DNA of 39,805 nucleotides from MED-G82 sp964342675 (GTDB lineage: Bacteria > Pseudomonadota > Gammaproteobacteria > Magnimaribacterales > D2472): the NCBI GenBank assembly GCA_964342675.1, contig CAYFFR010000011.1, positions 1 to 39,805 of the forward strand. Reading direction: 5' to 3'. This document shows, one piece after another, positions 33,492-39,805 of this stretch (position 1 is the first letter of the stretch; every line of letters starts with the position of its first letter). The notes beneath the pieces were generated by a model, which saw only the letters and a list, made by a program, of their open reading frames with translations, had not been told where the DNA came from and did no database searches. The translations under genes and the position numbers were made by a program.

Positions 33492-35587
33492 TCTATTAAA
33501 TTTAGAATAAAATTGTGCTCTAAAGCAATTTCTTCAAATTCATTTAACCTGCCACTTTTACCACCATGACCACCTATTAAGTTCATTTTTAATAATATTG
33601 GATTATCCGATTGATTGTAATCACGTAACTTAGGTACGTATTTAGCTGGTTCAAAATATTGCACTTGAGAATCGTAAAGGCTTGAGGTAACTAATAGTGA
33701 TGGATAATTTAATTCTTTTATATTGTCATATGGTGAATAAAGCTTAATGTATTCATAGTCATTCTTATTAGCAGGATTTCCCCATTCATCATACTCAAAT
33801 GTTGTAAGAGGAATGGATGGATCAGACATGGTTGTAATAACATCCACAAAAGGCACACCAGATAAAACCCCTTTATATAACTCTGGTTCATCATTGATGA
33901 TTGCTCCCATTAATAGACCGCCAGCACTACCTCCCTGTGCAAAAATATTATTTGGATCTCCTATTCCCATATCAATAATTGATTTAACCGCATCATTAAA
34001 ATCATTAAAAGTGTTTATCTTATTTAACATCCTCCCATCTTCATACCAATGTCTTCCCATCTCGCTACCACCTCTGATATTAATAATGGCGAAAATAATT
34101 CCTCTATCTAATAATGGAATTATTGAAGACCTGAAAGATGATTCGGTATTAATTCCATATGAGCCATAGCCATAAAATAGGATAGGGGACTTAAGGTCAG
34201 TCCCATCTTTATATATTAGAGATACAGGTATATCTTTATTATCTCTTGATTTAATAAATCGTCTTTCAGTTATAAAATCATCATCATTGTGACCCAGTAT
34301 TTCTTTTTTCCAAACTAACTTCTGATTATGCTTGTCTATTGAATATTCATAGATAGACGATGGGTTTGTAAGACTTGAGTACACGTAGTGAAATTTATTT
34401 TGATCAAGGTTTAAATATTCATTTGATAAAAGACTTACAAAATACGTTGGCTCAGGTATTTGAATAGATTTTGATGATCGGTCAGAAAGTGAAAATATTT
34501 CTATTTTAGGTAAACCATTAAAACGTGTTTCTAGAACCAAAGATTTTTTTGTTATTAAAAAATTTGAAATTAATCGATCTTTATCATGATCTATTAGGGT
34601 ATCCCAATTATTGATGTCATCTATGTTATCTTGAGAGGTTTTAAATATCTTAAAATTTGGAGATCTATAATTTGAACGAATATAGAAATCTTTATTGAAA
34701 TGGTCCACGTAATAAAGATGGTCATCCCTTCTAGGTAAAAATATGTTGGCCTCTATAATAGATGCATTAATATTAATCAATCTATACTCATTAGAGTTAG
34801 TTTTTTCAATATTAATTAACAAGTATTCATTGCTGGTTGACTTAGATAAAGTCATATTGAACTCTATATCATTTTCTTCATATATAAGAATATCTTGATC
34901 TTGAGAAGTACCTAGCTCATGAAGGTAAACTTTATTAGAGATTAAAGTAATCGGATCTTTTTTTAGATAAATAACTTTCTTAGAGTCATTAGTCCAATAC
35001 ACATTCCCGTTAGTCATTTCTAACTTATCTTCAAGATTTGTATTGGTATCTATATTCAGAAATTTAACAATATATTTTCTTCTGCCAGTATTATCTTCAC
35101 TAAATGCAATTATCTTGTTATCAGCAGATGGTGAAACTGAACCAATTGCATAATATTTTTGTTTTTGAAATTTAATATTCGGATCAAGTATTTTTGATTC
35201 AACCCCTTTATATTTTCGGTAATAAACAGGTAATTGTTGGCTTGTAAATTTTTTTTCATAATAACTGTAACCTTTTTTAATTATAGGAAAAGAAATTTCT
35301 TCTGGAGGAACCTGTGATAAGAGCTCAGATACTATCGTCTCACGATAATCATGTGGTTGACTTTTTAACCAATGATCTAAATAGATATTCTCAGATTCTA
35401 AATATTCAATAATATCAGTAGACGATCTTGTGTCATCTCTTAACCAATAATAATTATCAATTCTTGTATCACCATGGGCTGTCAATTCATGAGGAATTTT
35501 TTTTGGAGTTGGTGGTTTTATATCCATAAACGTTGTTCCTTGTGCATAGTTAATTATTAAAAGGAATATTAAGAATTTTTTTAACAT
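33488..35587 (-). CDS. S9A prolyl oligopeptidase family, oligopeptidase B-like, secreted
   Basis: A 699-residue serine peptidase with a beta-propeller N-terminal domain and an alpha/beta hydrolase C-terminal domain. The catalytic triad is visible: Ser554 (GGSAGGLLMGA), Asp639 (SLYDSQVQY) and His674 (GGHGGKSGR). The start of the mature protein, PPTPKKIPHELTAHGDTRID then NYYWLRDD, is typical of oligopeptidase B, which cuts after Arg/Lys in short peptides. Unlike the cytosolic E. coli enzyme it begins with a signal-like segment (LKKFLIFLLIINYAQGTTF), pointing to the periplasm. The stop shares TTAA with the neighbouring dehydrogenase. Confidence 0.92.
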   Translation of the reverse strand: MLKKFLIFLLIINYAQGTTFMDIKPPTPKKIPHELTAHGDTRIDNYYWLRDDTRSSTDIIEYLESENIYLDHWLKSQPHDYRETIVSELLSQVPPEEISFPIIKKGYSYYEKKFTSQQLPVYYRKYKGVESKILDPNIKFQKQKYYAIGSVSPSADNKIIAFSEDNTGRRKYIVKFLNIDTNTNLEDKLEMTNGNVYWTNDSKKVIYLKKDPITLISNKVYLHELGTSQDQDILIYEENDIEFNMTLSKSTSNEYLLINIEKTNSNEYRLININASIIEANIFLPRRDDHLYYVDHFNKDFYIRSNYRSPNFKIFKTSQDNIDDINNWDTLIDHDKDRLISNFLITKKSLVLETRFNGLPKIEIFSLSDRSSKSIQIPEPTYFVSLLSNEYLNLDQNKFHYVYSSLTNPSSIYEYSIDKHNQKLVWKKEILGHNDDDFITERRFIKSRDNKDIPVSLIYKDGTDLKSPILFYGYGSYGINTESSFRSSIIPLLDRGIIFAIINIRGGSEMGRHWYEDGRMLNKINTFNDFNDAVKSIIDMGIGDPNNIFAQGGSAGGLLMGAIINDEPELYKGVLSGVPFVDVITTMSDPSIPLTTFEYDEWGNPANKNDYEYIKLYSPYDNIKELNYPSLLVTSSLYDSQVQYFEPAKYVPKLRDYNQSDNPILLKMNLIGGHGGKSGRLNEFEEIALEHNFILNLID

Positions 35588-35612
35588 AGATATAAGATTT
35601 TACAATATAAAT

Positions 35613-35639
35613 AAAAAAGCCTGCATAGGCAGGCTTTTT
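35613..35639 (-). terminator. Rho-independent terminator
   Basis: GCCTGC and GCAGGC pair around an ATAG loop, flanked by runs of A and T that lengthen the stem and give a T tract on either strand. It follows the unknown membrane protein gene (stop at 35659) on the minus strand and lies just upstream of the peptidase gene, so it probably ends the former's transcript. It could work in both directions, but no plus-strand gene ends nearby. It is the only clear intrinsic terminator I see in the window. Confidence 0.88.
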
Positions 35640-35658
35640 ATAAGAATGTATTGATGGA

Positions 35659-36063
35659 TTAGTTATCCTTTGATCCTGAGAACCATAAAGGCACTAAAGC
35701 TATCAGTAATCCTGCTATCAGATAGGCCATCCCAATCATATTTGGATTTGTAATAAAGGCTTCTTGATTATAGCCTTCGATAAAAGTTTGAGCTAACTGA
35801 CTTTTTTCAGGTAGTGCTTCTAATGCTTTAGCTTGGACTACAAAAATATTTTCAGCTGTTGCTAAAACACGCCACCCAAAGAGAAATCCACATACTGCAA
35901 ATACACTGATAATAAGTTTACCTACCACATTAACTCCTTTTTCTACAGCGACACTTGCAAATCTAGCAGCAATCCAAACACCTATAACAATTGCTAAAAC
36001 AAAAGTAGCATTTGCACCTCTTGCTGTTTGAAAAATTTCCCACATTTGTAATTCTGCTTCCAT
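35659..36063 (-). CDS. Small membrane protein of unknown function
   Basis: A 134-residue protein I do not recognise. It has three likely membrane segments: ATFVLAIVIGVWIAARFASV (19-38), KLIISVFAVCGFLFGWRVLA (49-68) and IGMAYLIAGLLIALVPLWF (about 110-128). A 40-residue hydrophilic loop rich in Ala, Glu and Gln follows the second. It begins MEAELQMWEIFQTARGANAT. Its ribosome-binding site is a perfect AGGAGGT, a promoter can be proposed and a strong terminator follows, so it looks like a single-gene, highly expressed unit, unlike most genes here. The amino acid make-up is richer in Ala, Val and Gly than its neighbours, as in abundant proteins. Confidence 0.82.
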   Translation of the reverse strand: MEAELQMWEIFQTARGANATFVLAIVIGVWIAARFASVAVEKGVNVVGKLIISVFAVCGFLFGWRVLATAENIFVVQAKALEALPEKSQLAQTFIEGYNQEAFITNPNMIGMAYLIAGLLIALVPLWFSGSKDN

Positions 36064-36068
36064 GTTAA

Positions 36069-36075
36069 ACCTCCT
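36069..36075 (-). promoter_or_regulatory. Strong Shine-Dalgarno of the small membrane protein
   Basis: AGGAGGT on the minus strand, five bases before the ATG at 36063, is fully complementary to the 16S rRNA anti-Shine-Dalgarno. Most genes in this window have weak or no recognisable ribosome-binding site, so this marks an unusually well translated gene. Confidence 0.8.
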
Positions 36076-36122
36076 ATGTAAACAAAAATGTATTTAATAC
36101 TTACATCATTTAACTTAAAAGT

Positions 36123-36151
36123 AAAATAATTTTTATAAATATTGAAAACAA
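36123..36151 (-). promoter_or_regulatory. Possible promoter of the small membrane protein
   Basis: On the minus strand TTGTTT (36151-36146) and TATTTT (36128-36123) are 17 bases apart, each matching the sigma-70 consensus at four of six positions. A start near 36116 would give a leader of about 50 bases ending in the strong ribosome-binding site. The match is modest for AT-rich DNA. Confidence 0.3.
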
Positions 36152-36181
36152 TTATGTAGCAGATTATGTTAATTTGTACAT

Positions 36182-37792
36182 ATGAATAAGAGCACTCAGT
36201 CAGTGATTATTTTGTTGTCCTTTATGGCCATTATCATTTCGATTAATAACTTTATTATTCAAGCCGATGATGATCATGATTTAGTAATTATCAATGGTCT
36301 AATCATCGATGGTAGTGGTGCATCTTCATATAATGCTGATGTTGCAATAAATAATGATCGAATAGTAAAAATAGGAGATATTTCATCAAACAGAGCCAAA
36401 ATTGTAATTGATGCATCGGGTTTAATAATTACTCCTGGTTTTATTGATCCGCATACGCATGCAGTTAGAGGTATATATGATGTACCGACGGCTGATAGTT
36501 CCATTATGCAAGGTGTTACTACATTAACTGATGGGAATGATGGAACATCGCCATATCCGATAAATGAACATTACCAAAAGATTATAGATACAAAAATTAG
36601 TGTTAATTGGTCTGTATTTGTAGGACAAGGAACAATTAGAAGACAGGTAATGGGCTTAGAGAATAGAAGTCCAACAGAAGAAGAGCTTAAAAAAATGAAA
36701 TTGATGGTAGCTGAATCGATGGAACAAGGTGCTTTAGGTTTATCTACAGGGCTATTTTATGTACCAGGAAATTTTAGTACCACCGAAGAAATTATTGAGT
36801 TAGCCAAAATAGCTTCAGAATATGGTGGTATTTACATTTCACACATGAGAGAGGAGGCTGCAGATACACTCAAGTCAATAGATGAAACAATCAATATTGG
36901 AATAGAGGCAAATATTCCTGTCCAAATTACTCATCATAAAATCATCGGTAAGGATAATTGGGGCATGTCTGATAAATCATTATCACTAATCGATGATGCA
37001 ATAGAGCAGGGCGTCAAGGTATCTCTAGATCAATATCCTTATACTGCATCACAAACATCCATTAAGGCATTAATCCCTCAGTGGGCACAAGAGGGTGGAA
37101 ATAAGGAATTAATAAAGAGAATTGATGATCCAGCAATAAGACCAATTTTAATTCAAGGCATTGTAGATAAGATTCTTTATGATCGAGGTGGTGGAAGTTC
37201 TAAAAATGTATTTATATCTAAAAACACCTGGGATACATCTATGGAAGGTAAAAATTTAAGCACTTTAACTATTGAAAGAGGCATGGATCCAACACCTGAA
37301 AATGCAGCAGAAGTTGTGTTTGAAATTATTAAGGGTGGTGGCGCTACTGCTGTTTATCATGCAATAAGCTCTAAAGATGTAGATAAGATTATGCAACATC
37401 CAATGACCTCAATAGGATCAGATGGACCTTTAACAGTTTTTAATGTCGGTGCACCACATCCAAGAACCTATGGAACTTTTGCAAGAGTTCTAGGATATTA
37501 TGTACGGGAAAGAAATATATTATCTTTAGAAGAGGCAATACGAAAAATGACATCACTAACAGCGGCATCTTTAAATATTCAAGATAGAGGTTTGATAAGA
37601 GAGGGCTATTATGCTGACATCGCTATCTTCGATAAAGATAAAATTATAGATAAGGCAACATTTGAAAACCCACATCAATATGCAGAAGGTATGGAGTATG
37701 TTTTGGTTAACGGCGTTGTGGTACTAGATAAAGGTACACATACAAATAAAAAACCTGGGCGCATTCTATATGGACCTGGTTATAAGGATTAA
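36182..37792 (+). CDS. D-aminoacylase-like amidohydrolase, secreted
   Basis: A 536-residue amidohydrolase of the N-acyl-D-amino-acid deacylase family. A signal-like N-terminus (residues 8-28, ending QADDD) predicts export. Metal-site residues are His91 and His93 (DPHTHAV), a His in ISHMREEA, a His in ITHHKIIG, and the Asp in SIGSDGPL. In characterised D-aminoacylases a Cys in a Gly-Asn-Cys-Gly turn binds zinc; here the turn is Gly-Asn-Asp-Gly (Asp120). Relatives cleave N-acyl-D-amino acids, D-amino-acid-containing dipeptides or related amides. It starts a plus-strand run of at least four genes. Confidence 0.88.
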   Translation: MNKSTQSVIILLSFMAIIISINNFIIQADDDHDLVIINGLIIDGSGASSYNADVAINNDRIVKIGDISSNRAKIVIDASGLIITPGFIDPHTHAVRGIYDVPTADSSIMQGVTTLTDGNDGTSPYPINEHYQKIIDTKISVNWSVFVGQGTIRRQVMGLENRSPTEEELKKMKLMVAESMEQGALGLSTGLFYVPGNFSTTEEIIELAKIASEYGGIYISHMREEAADTLKSIDETINIGIEANIPVQITHHKIIGKDNWGMSDKSLSLIDDAIEQGVKVSLDQYPYTASQTSIKALIPQWAQEGGNKELIKRIDDPAIRPILIQGIVDKILYDRGGGSSKNVFISKNTWDTSMEGKNLSTLTIERGMDPTPENAAEVVFEIIKGGGATAVYHAISSKDVDKIMQHPMTSIGSDGPLTVFNVGAPHPRTYGTFARVLGYYVRERNILSLEEAIRKMTSLTAASLNIQDRGLIREGYYADIAIFDKDKIIDKATFENPHQYAEGMEYVLVNGVVVLDKGTHTNKKPGRILYGPGYKD

Positions 37793-37797
37793 TTAAT

Positions 37798-38316
37798 ATG
37801 AGTAATGAGTATATTATCCTAACCGTACAAATTATTGCTGCATTAGGTGTGGTAGTTTCGGTTATTTATTTAGGCGTTCAAATACATCAACAAAACCAAA
37901 TAACAAAAGCACAATTTGGACATTCTTTAACACAACGTCAATACGATAGATTCTTTAATACCACTAAGGATGGTGAATTTTCAACTTTCCTAGCAAAGGA
38001 CTGGAATGCAGATGACCTAACCAATACAGAGAAATGGCGGATTAATCACTTTGTAATGATGTGTCTAGTAGATCTATTTGATGTATACGATAAAGTTGAA
38101 CAGGGGTTCGTAGATAAATCACACTTAACTTCACGTATTAATGCCCTAAGACTTGGCGTCATGAAATCAGATGCTGGAAGAGGCGTATGGAATTATATGA
38201 AAAAAAATAGATCCGATAAGTTTAATGAGTGGTTTGAATATGAAGTCTATGAAAGAGAGCTTGAGGTAGACGACGAAGCTGCAGAGCGAACCAAAGGCTT
38301 AAATATTATTAGGTAG
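37798..38316 (+). CDS. Unknown protein with one N-terminal membrane helix
   Basis: A 172-residue protein without a family I can name. Residues 5-27 (YIILTVQIIAALGVVVSVIYLGV) form one membrane helix followed by QIHQQNQITKAQFGHSLTQR, a likely amphipathic segment. The remainder is a soluble, probably helical domain rich in charged and aromatic residues (WRINHFVMMCLVDLFDVYDK, WNYMKKNRSDKFNEWFEYEV). Proteins of this layout, a TM helix then a QIRQ-like linker and a helical domain, are common as unknowns in marine bacteria. It lies five bases after the deacylase and 16 before the YeiH-family gene, probably in one operon. Confidence 0.75.
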   Translation: MSNEYIILTVQIIAALGVVVSVIYLGVQIHQQNQITKAQFGHSLTQRQYDRFFNTTKDGEFSTFLAKDWNADDLTNTEKWRINHFVMMCLVDLFDVYDKVEQGFVDKSHLTSRINALRLGVMKSDAGRGVWNYMKKNRSDKFNEWFEYEVYERELEVDDEAAERTKGLNIIR

Positions 38317-38332
38317 TTATTTGATCTAACCA

Positions 38333-39250
38333 ATGATTTATATAGCTTTCTTATTTTTATTATCCGTTATTTTATTTTTTAATAACCCCGCAATATCACT
38401 ATTGATAGGGATTATTTTTTCTTTTTTATTTAAACCAACAAACGAATTCATTACACATAAGTTAAAAACAATACCCTTACAGATAGGAATTGTCATACTT
38501 GGTTTAACTATAAACCTTAGCTTATTAAGTAACATTTCCTTATCGTATCTACCTTGGATATCAGTATTTGTAGTCTCTACTTTTCTCGTTGGTGTTTTGC
38601 TTGGTAAGTTATTTGGAATAGATAAAAAAATAACTTATTTAATCTCTGCTGGTTCTGCAATATGTGGTGCTTCAGCAATGATTGTTATTGCTCCTATTAT
38701 TCAGGCAAAACCAAAAGGCTTATTGATGTGTTTAACTATAATTTTTTTATTAAATGCTTTAGCAATTTTTATATTTCCCAATGTAGCTCAATACCTAGAA
38801 TTATCACATAAACAATTCGGAATATTTTCAGCATTATCTATTCACGATACGGGTTCGGTGATAGGAGCATCTATTTTATACAGTGATGAATCTGCACAAA
38901 TAGCAGCAACACTTAAATTAGGTAGAACAGTTTGGATCATTCCTTTATTAATTTTATTAAATTTTATGTATAAAGATTCAAAGTCATCAGTTATCACAAA
39001 ATTTCCAATATTCATTATTTTTTTTATTACAGCGGTTTTTATAAACTCAATATTTAATTTTGGTGATCAACAAATTGATTTATTTAAATACATAAGCTTA
39101 TTAATGATAAATGTAGGCTTATTTTGTATTGGAACACAGGCAATTGATTTAAATTTATTAAATATTAAAGTAGGTCGAGTTTTATTGATGTCAATTTTGC
39201 TTTGGATTATGGTAATTGTAGGGTCCTGGTTTTTCATTAGCTATTTATGA
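38333..39250 (+). CDS. YeiH/UPF0324 family putative sulfate exporter
   Basis: A 305-residue polytopic membrane protein with about nine to ten hydrophobic segments. The family signature GSAICGASAMIVIAPIIQAK (about residues 108-127) and SALSIHDTGSVIGAS (about 168-182) identify the YeiH/UPF0324 family. Some members are associated with export of sulfate formed by degradation of sulfonates such as taurine. No sulfonate gene is visible here. The stop overlaps the next start (ATGA). Confidence 0.88.
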   Translation: MIYIAFLFLLSVILFFNNPAISLLIGIIFSFLFKPTNEFITHKLKTIPLQIGIVILGLTINLSLLSNISLSYLPWISVFVVSTFLVGVLLGKLFGIDKKITYLISAGSAICGASAMIVIAPIIQAKPKGLLMCLTIIFLLNALAIFIFPNVAQYLELSHKQFGIFSALSIHDTGSVIGASILYSDESAQIAATLKLGRTVWIIPLLILLNFMYKDSKSSVITKFPIFIIFFITAVFINSIFNFGDQQIDLFKYISLLMINVGLFCIGTQAIDLNLLNIKVGRVLLMSILLWIMVIVGSWFFISYL

Positions 39251-39805
39251 TTAAAAACTTCTTATTGTTATCTTTTATATTTGTTTCAACCTATGTTTAT
39301 TTAGAAGAGGTAAAACCAGGGGTATTAAGAACACCTGATGAACGTTTTAATGATTTAAAAGACTATCAATTTGAACCAAAATATATAACCATCGATGGAC
39401 TTCGTGTTCACTATCTGGATGAAGGACCAAGCAATGGAAAGCCAATATTTTTACTTCATGGTTTACCAACATGGAGTTACCTATTTCGTACTATGATTCC
39501 AGTATTTACAGATGCTGGACATAGAGTCATAGTTCCTGATCTAGTTGGTTTTGGAAAATCAGATAAATTTATTTCAAAACATGATTATAGTTACGAATTC
39601 CATATCAATGTCATGAAAAATCTTGTTGAAGAACTAGATCTCAATAATGCAACTTTTTTTGGTCAGGACTGGGGCGGCATGATTGGTTTAAGGGTAGTTG
39701 CAGAAATGCCTGAGAGATTTGATAGCGTAGTTGTTTCAAATACTGGAATGATTGCAAGATCTGGTTTAGCTGCAACATTAACAGAATATTTTCTTAAATT
39801 TATGA
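39247..39805 (+). CDS. Haloalkane dehalogenase-like alpha/beta hydrolase, secreted (3' truncated by window edge)
   Basis: The first 186 residues of an alpha/beta hydrolase. After a signal-like segment (residues 1-18) come LRTPDERFNDLKDYQFEPKY, HYLDEGP, the oxyanion segment LLHGLPTWSYLFRTMIP, PDLVGFGKSDK and the nucleophile elbow FFGQDWGGMIGLRV with Asp141-Trp142. The RTPDERF opening and QDWGG nucleophile are features of haloalkane dehalogenases of the DhlA-like subfamily; the position that is Glu in DhlA (HGEPTWSY) is Leu here. The rest of the catalytic triad and the cap domain lie beyond the window, so dehalogenase activity is not certain. Confidence 0.85.
   Translation, partial: MIKNFLLLSFIFVSTYVYLEEVKPGVLRTPDERFNDLKDYQFEPKYITIDGLRVHYLDEGPSNGKPIFLLHGLPTWSYLFRTMIPVFTDAGHRVIVPDLVGFGKSDKFISKHDYSYEFHINVMKNLVEELDLNNATFFGQDWGGMIGLRVVAEMPERFDSVVVSNTGMIARSGLAATLTEYFLKFM

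Noticed and set aside
33813..34169. A 118-residue plus-strand frame inside the oligopeptidase gene
   Set aside because: It is antisense to the catalytic domain, which is strongly conserved, and shows no family features.
1..39805. CRISPR arrays, tRNA/rRNA genes, prophage or IS elements
   Set aside because: I saw no regularly spaced repeats, tRNA-like cloverleafs, rRNA segments, transposase or integrase genes; the many short A/T runs reflect base composition.

Overview
The window is chromosomal DNA from a low-GC, gene-dense, streamlined gammaproteobacterium. By eye it is roughly one-third G+C; I did not compute this. The gammaproteobacterial assignment rests on NhaB, RNase T, DusA, monothiol Grx4, MlaA, a divergent metG/mrp pair, and a divergent rne/rluC pair followed by rpmF-fabD-fabG-acpP-fabF-mltG-tmk-holB, the E. 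coli order minus several genes. Low GC, overlapping genes and tiny intergenic gaps suggest a surface-ocean oligotroph of the SAR86 type; that lineage is an inference. No tRNA, rRNA, CRISPR, prophage or insertion sequence was seen, and no gene-free stretch exceeds 300 bases. The longest is the 237-base rne/rluC intergenic region.

Layout. 1-4466: the 3' part of a fused CofG/CofH FO synthase (its start lies outside the window), a DUF1295 membrane protein and a secreted M20 amidohydrolase, tightly coupled. 4463-5593 (minus): a nitronate monooxygenase-like flavoenzyme. 5646-9052: a coupled redox cluster of a ketosteroid-dehydrogenase-like flavoprotein, an SDR and two NTF2-fold proteins, followed by pdxJ and grxD. 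10138-11436: a bacterioferritin-like gene and an MBL-fold gene diverge around a strong Fur box. 11438-16104: rnt, a Leu/Phe-type amino acid dehydrogenase, a TrxR-like ferredoxin-NADP reductase, and methionyl-tRNA synthetase split into two genes. 16144-20031: an Mrp-like ATPase, MlaA, DusA and NhaB. 20043-22870: NudC and RNase E overlap tail to tail, and RNase E has a structured leader.

23005-29905: rluC, the fatty acid synthesis genes, then mltG, tmk and holB. The plsX and fabH genes that normally lie between rpmF and fabD are absent here. 29902-33491: an SDR, grxC, an AGCS symporter with a large extra domain, and a 3-hydroxyisobutyrate-dehydrogenase-like enzyme. 33488-36063 (minus): a secreted oligopeptidase B-like peptidase and a small membrane protein of unknown function with strong expression signals and the only clear intrinsic terminator. 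36182-39805: a secreted D-aminoacylase-like amidohydrolase, an unknown 172-residue protein, a YeiH-family exporter and the start of a secreted haloalkane-dehalogenase-like hydrolase.

The most interesting points are the FO synthase in a gammaproteobacterium, the nearby cluster of steroid-type enzyme superfamilies, reduced versions of core proteins (MetRS, Mrp, MlaA, RNase E), the rne leader, and extreme compaction. All eight convergent gene ends lie within 30 bases of each other, and four share one TTAA tetranucleotide.
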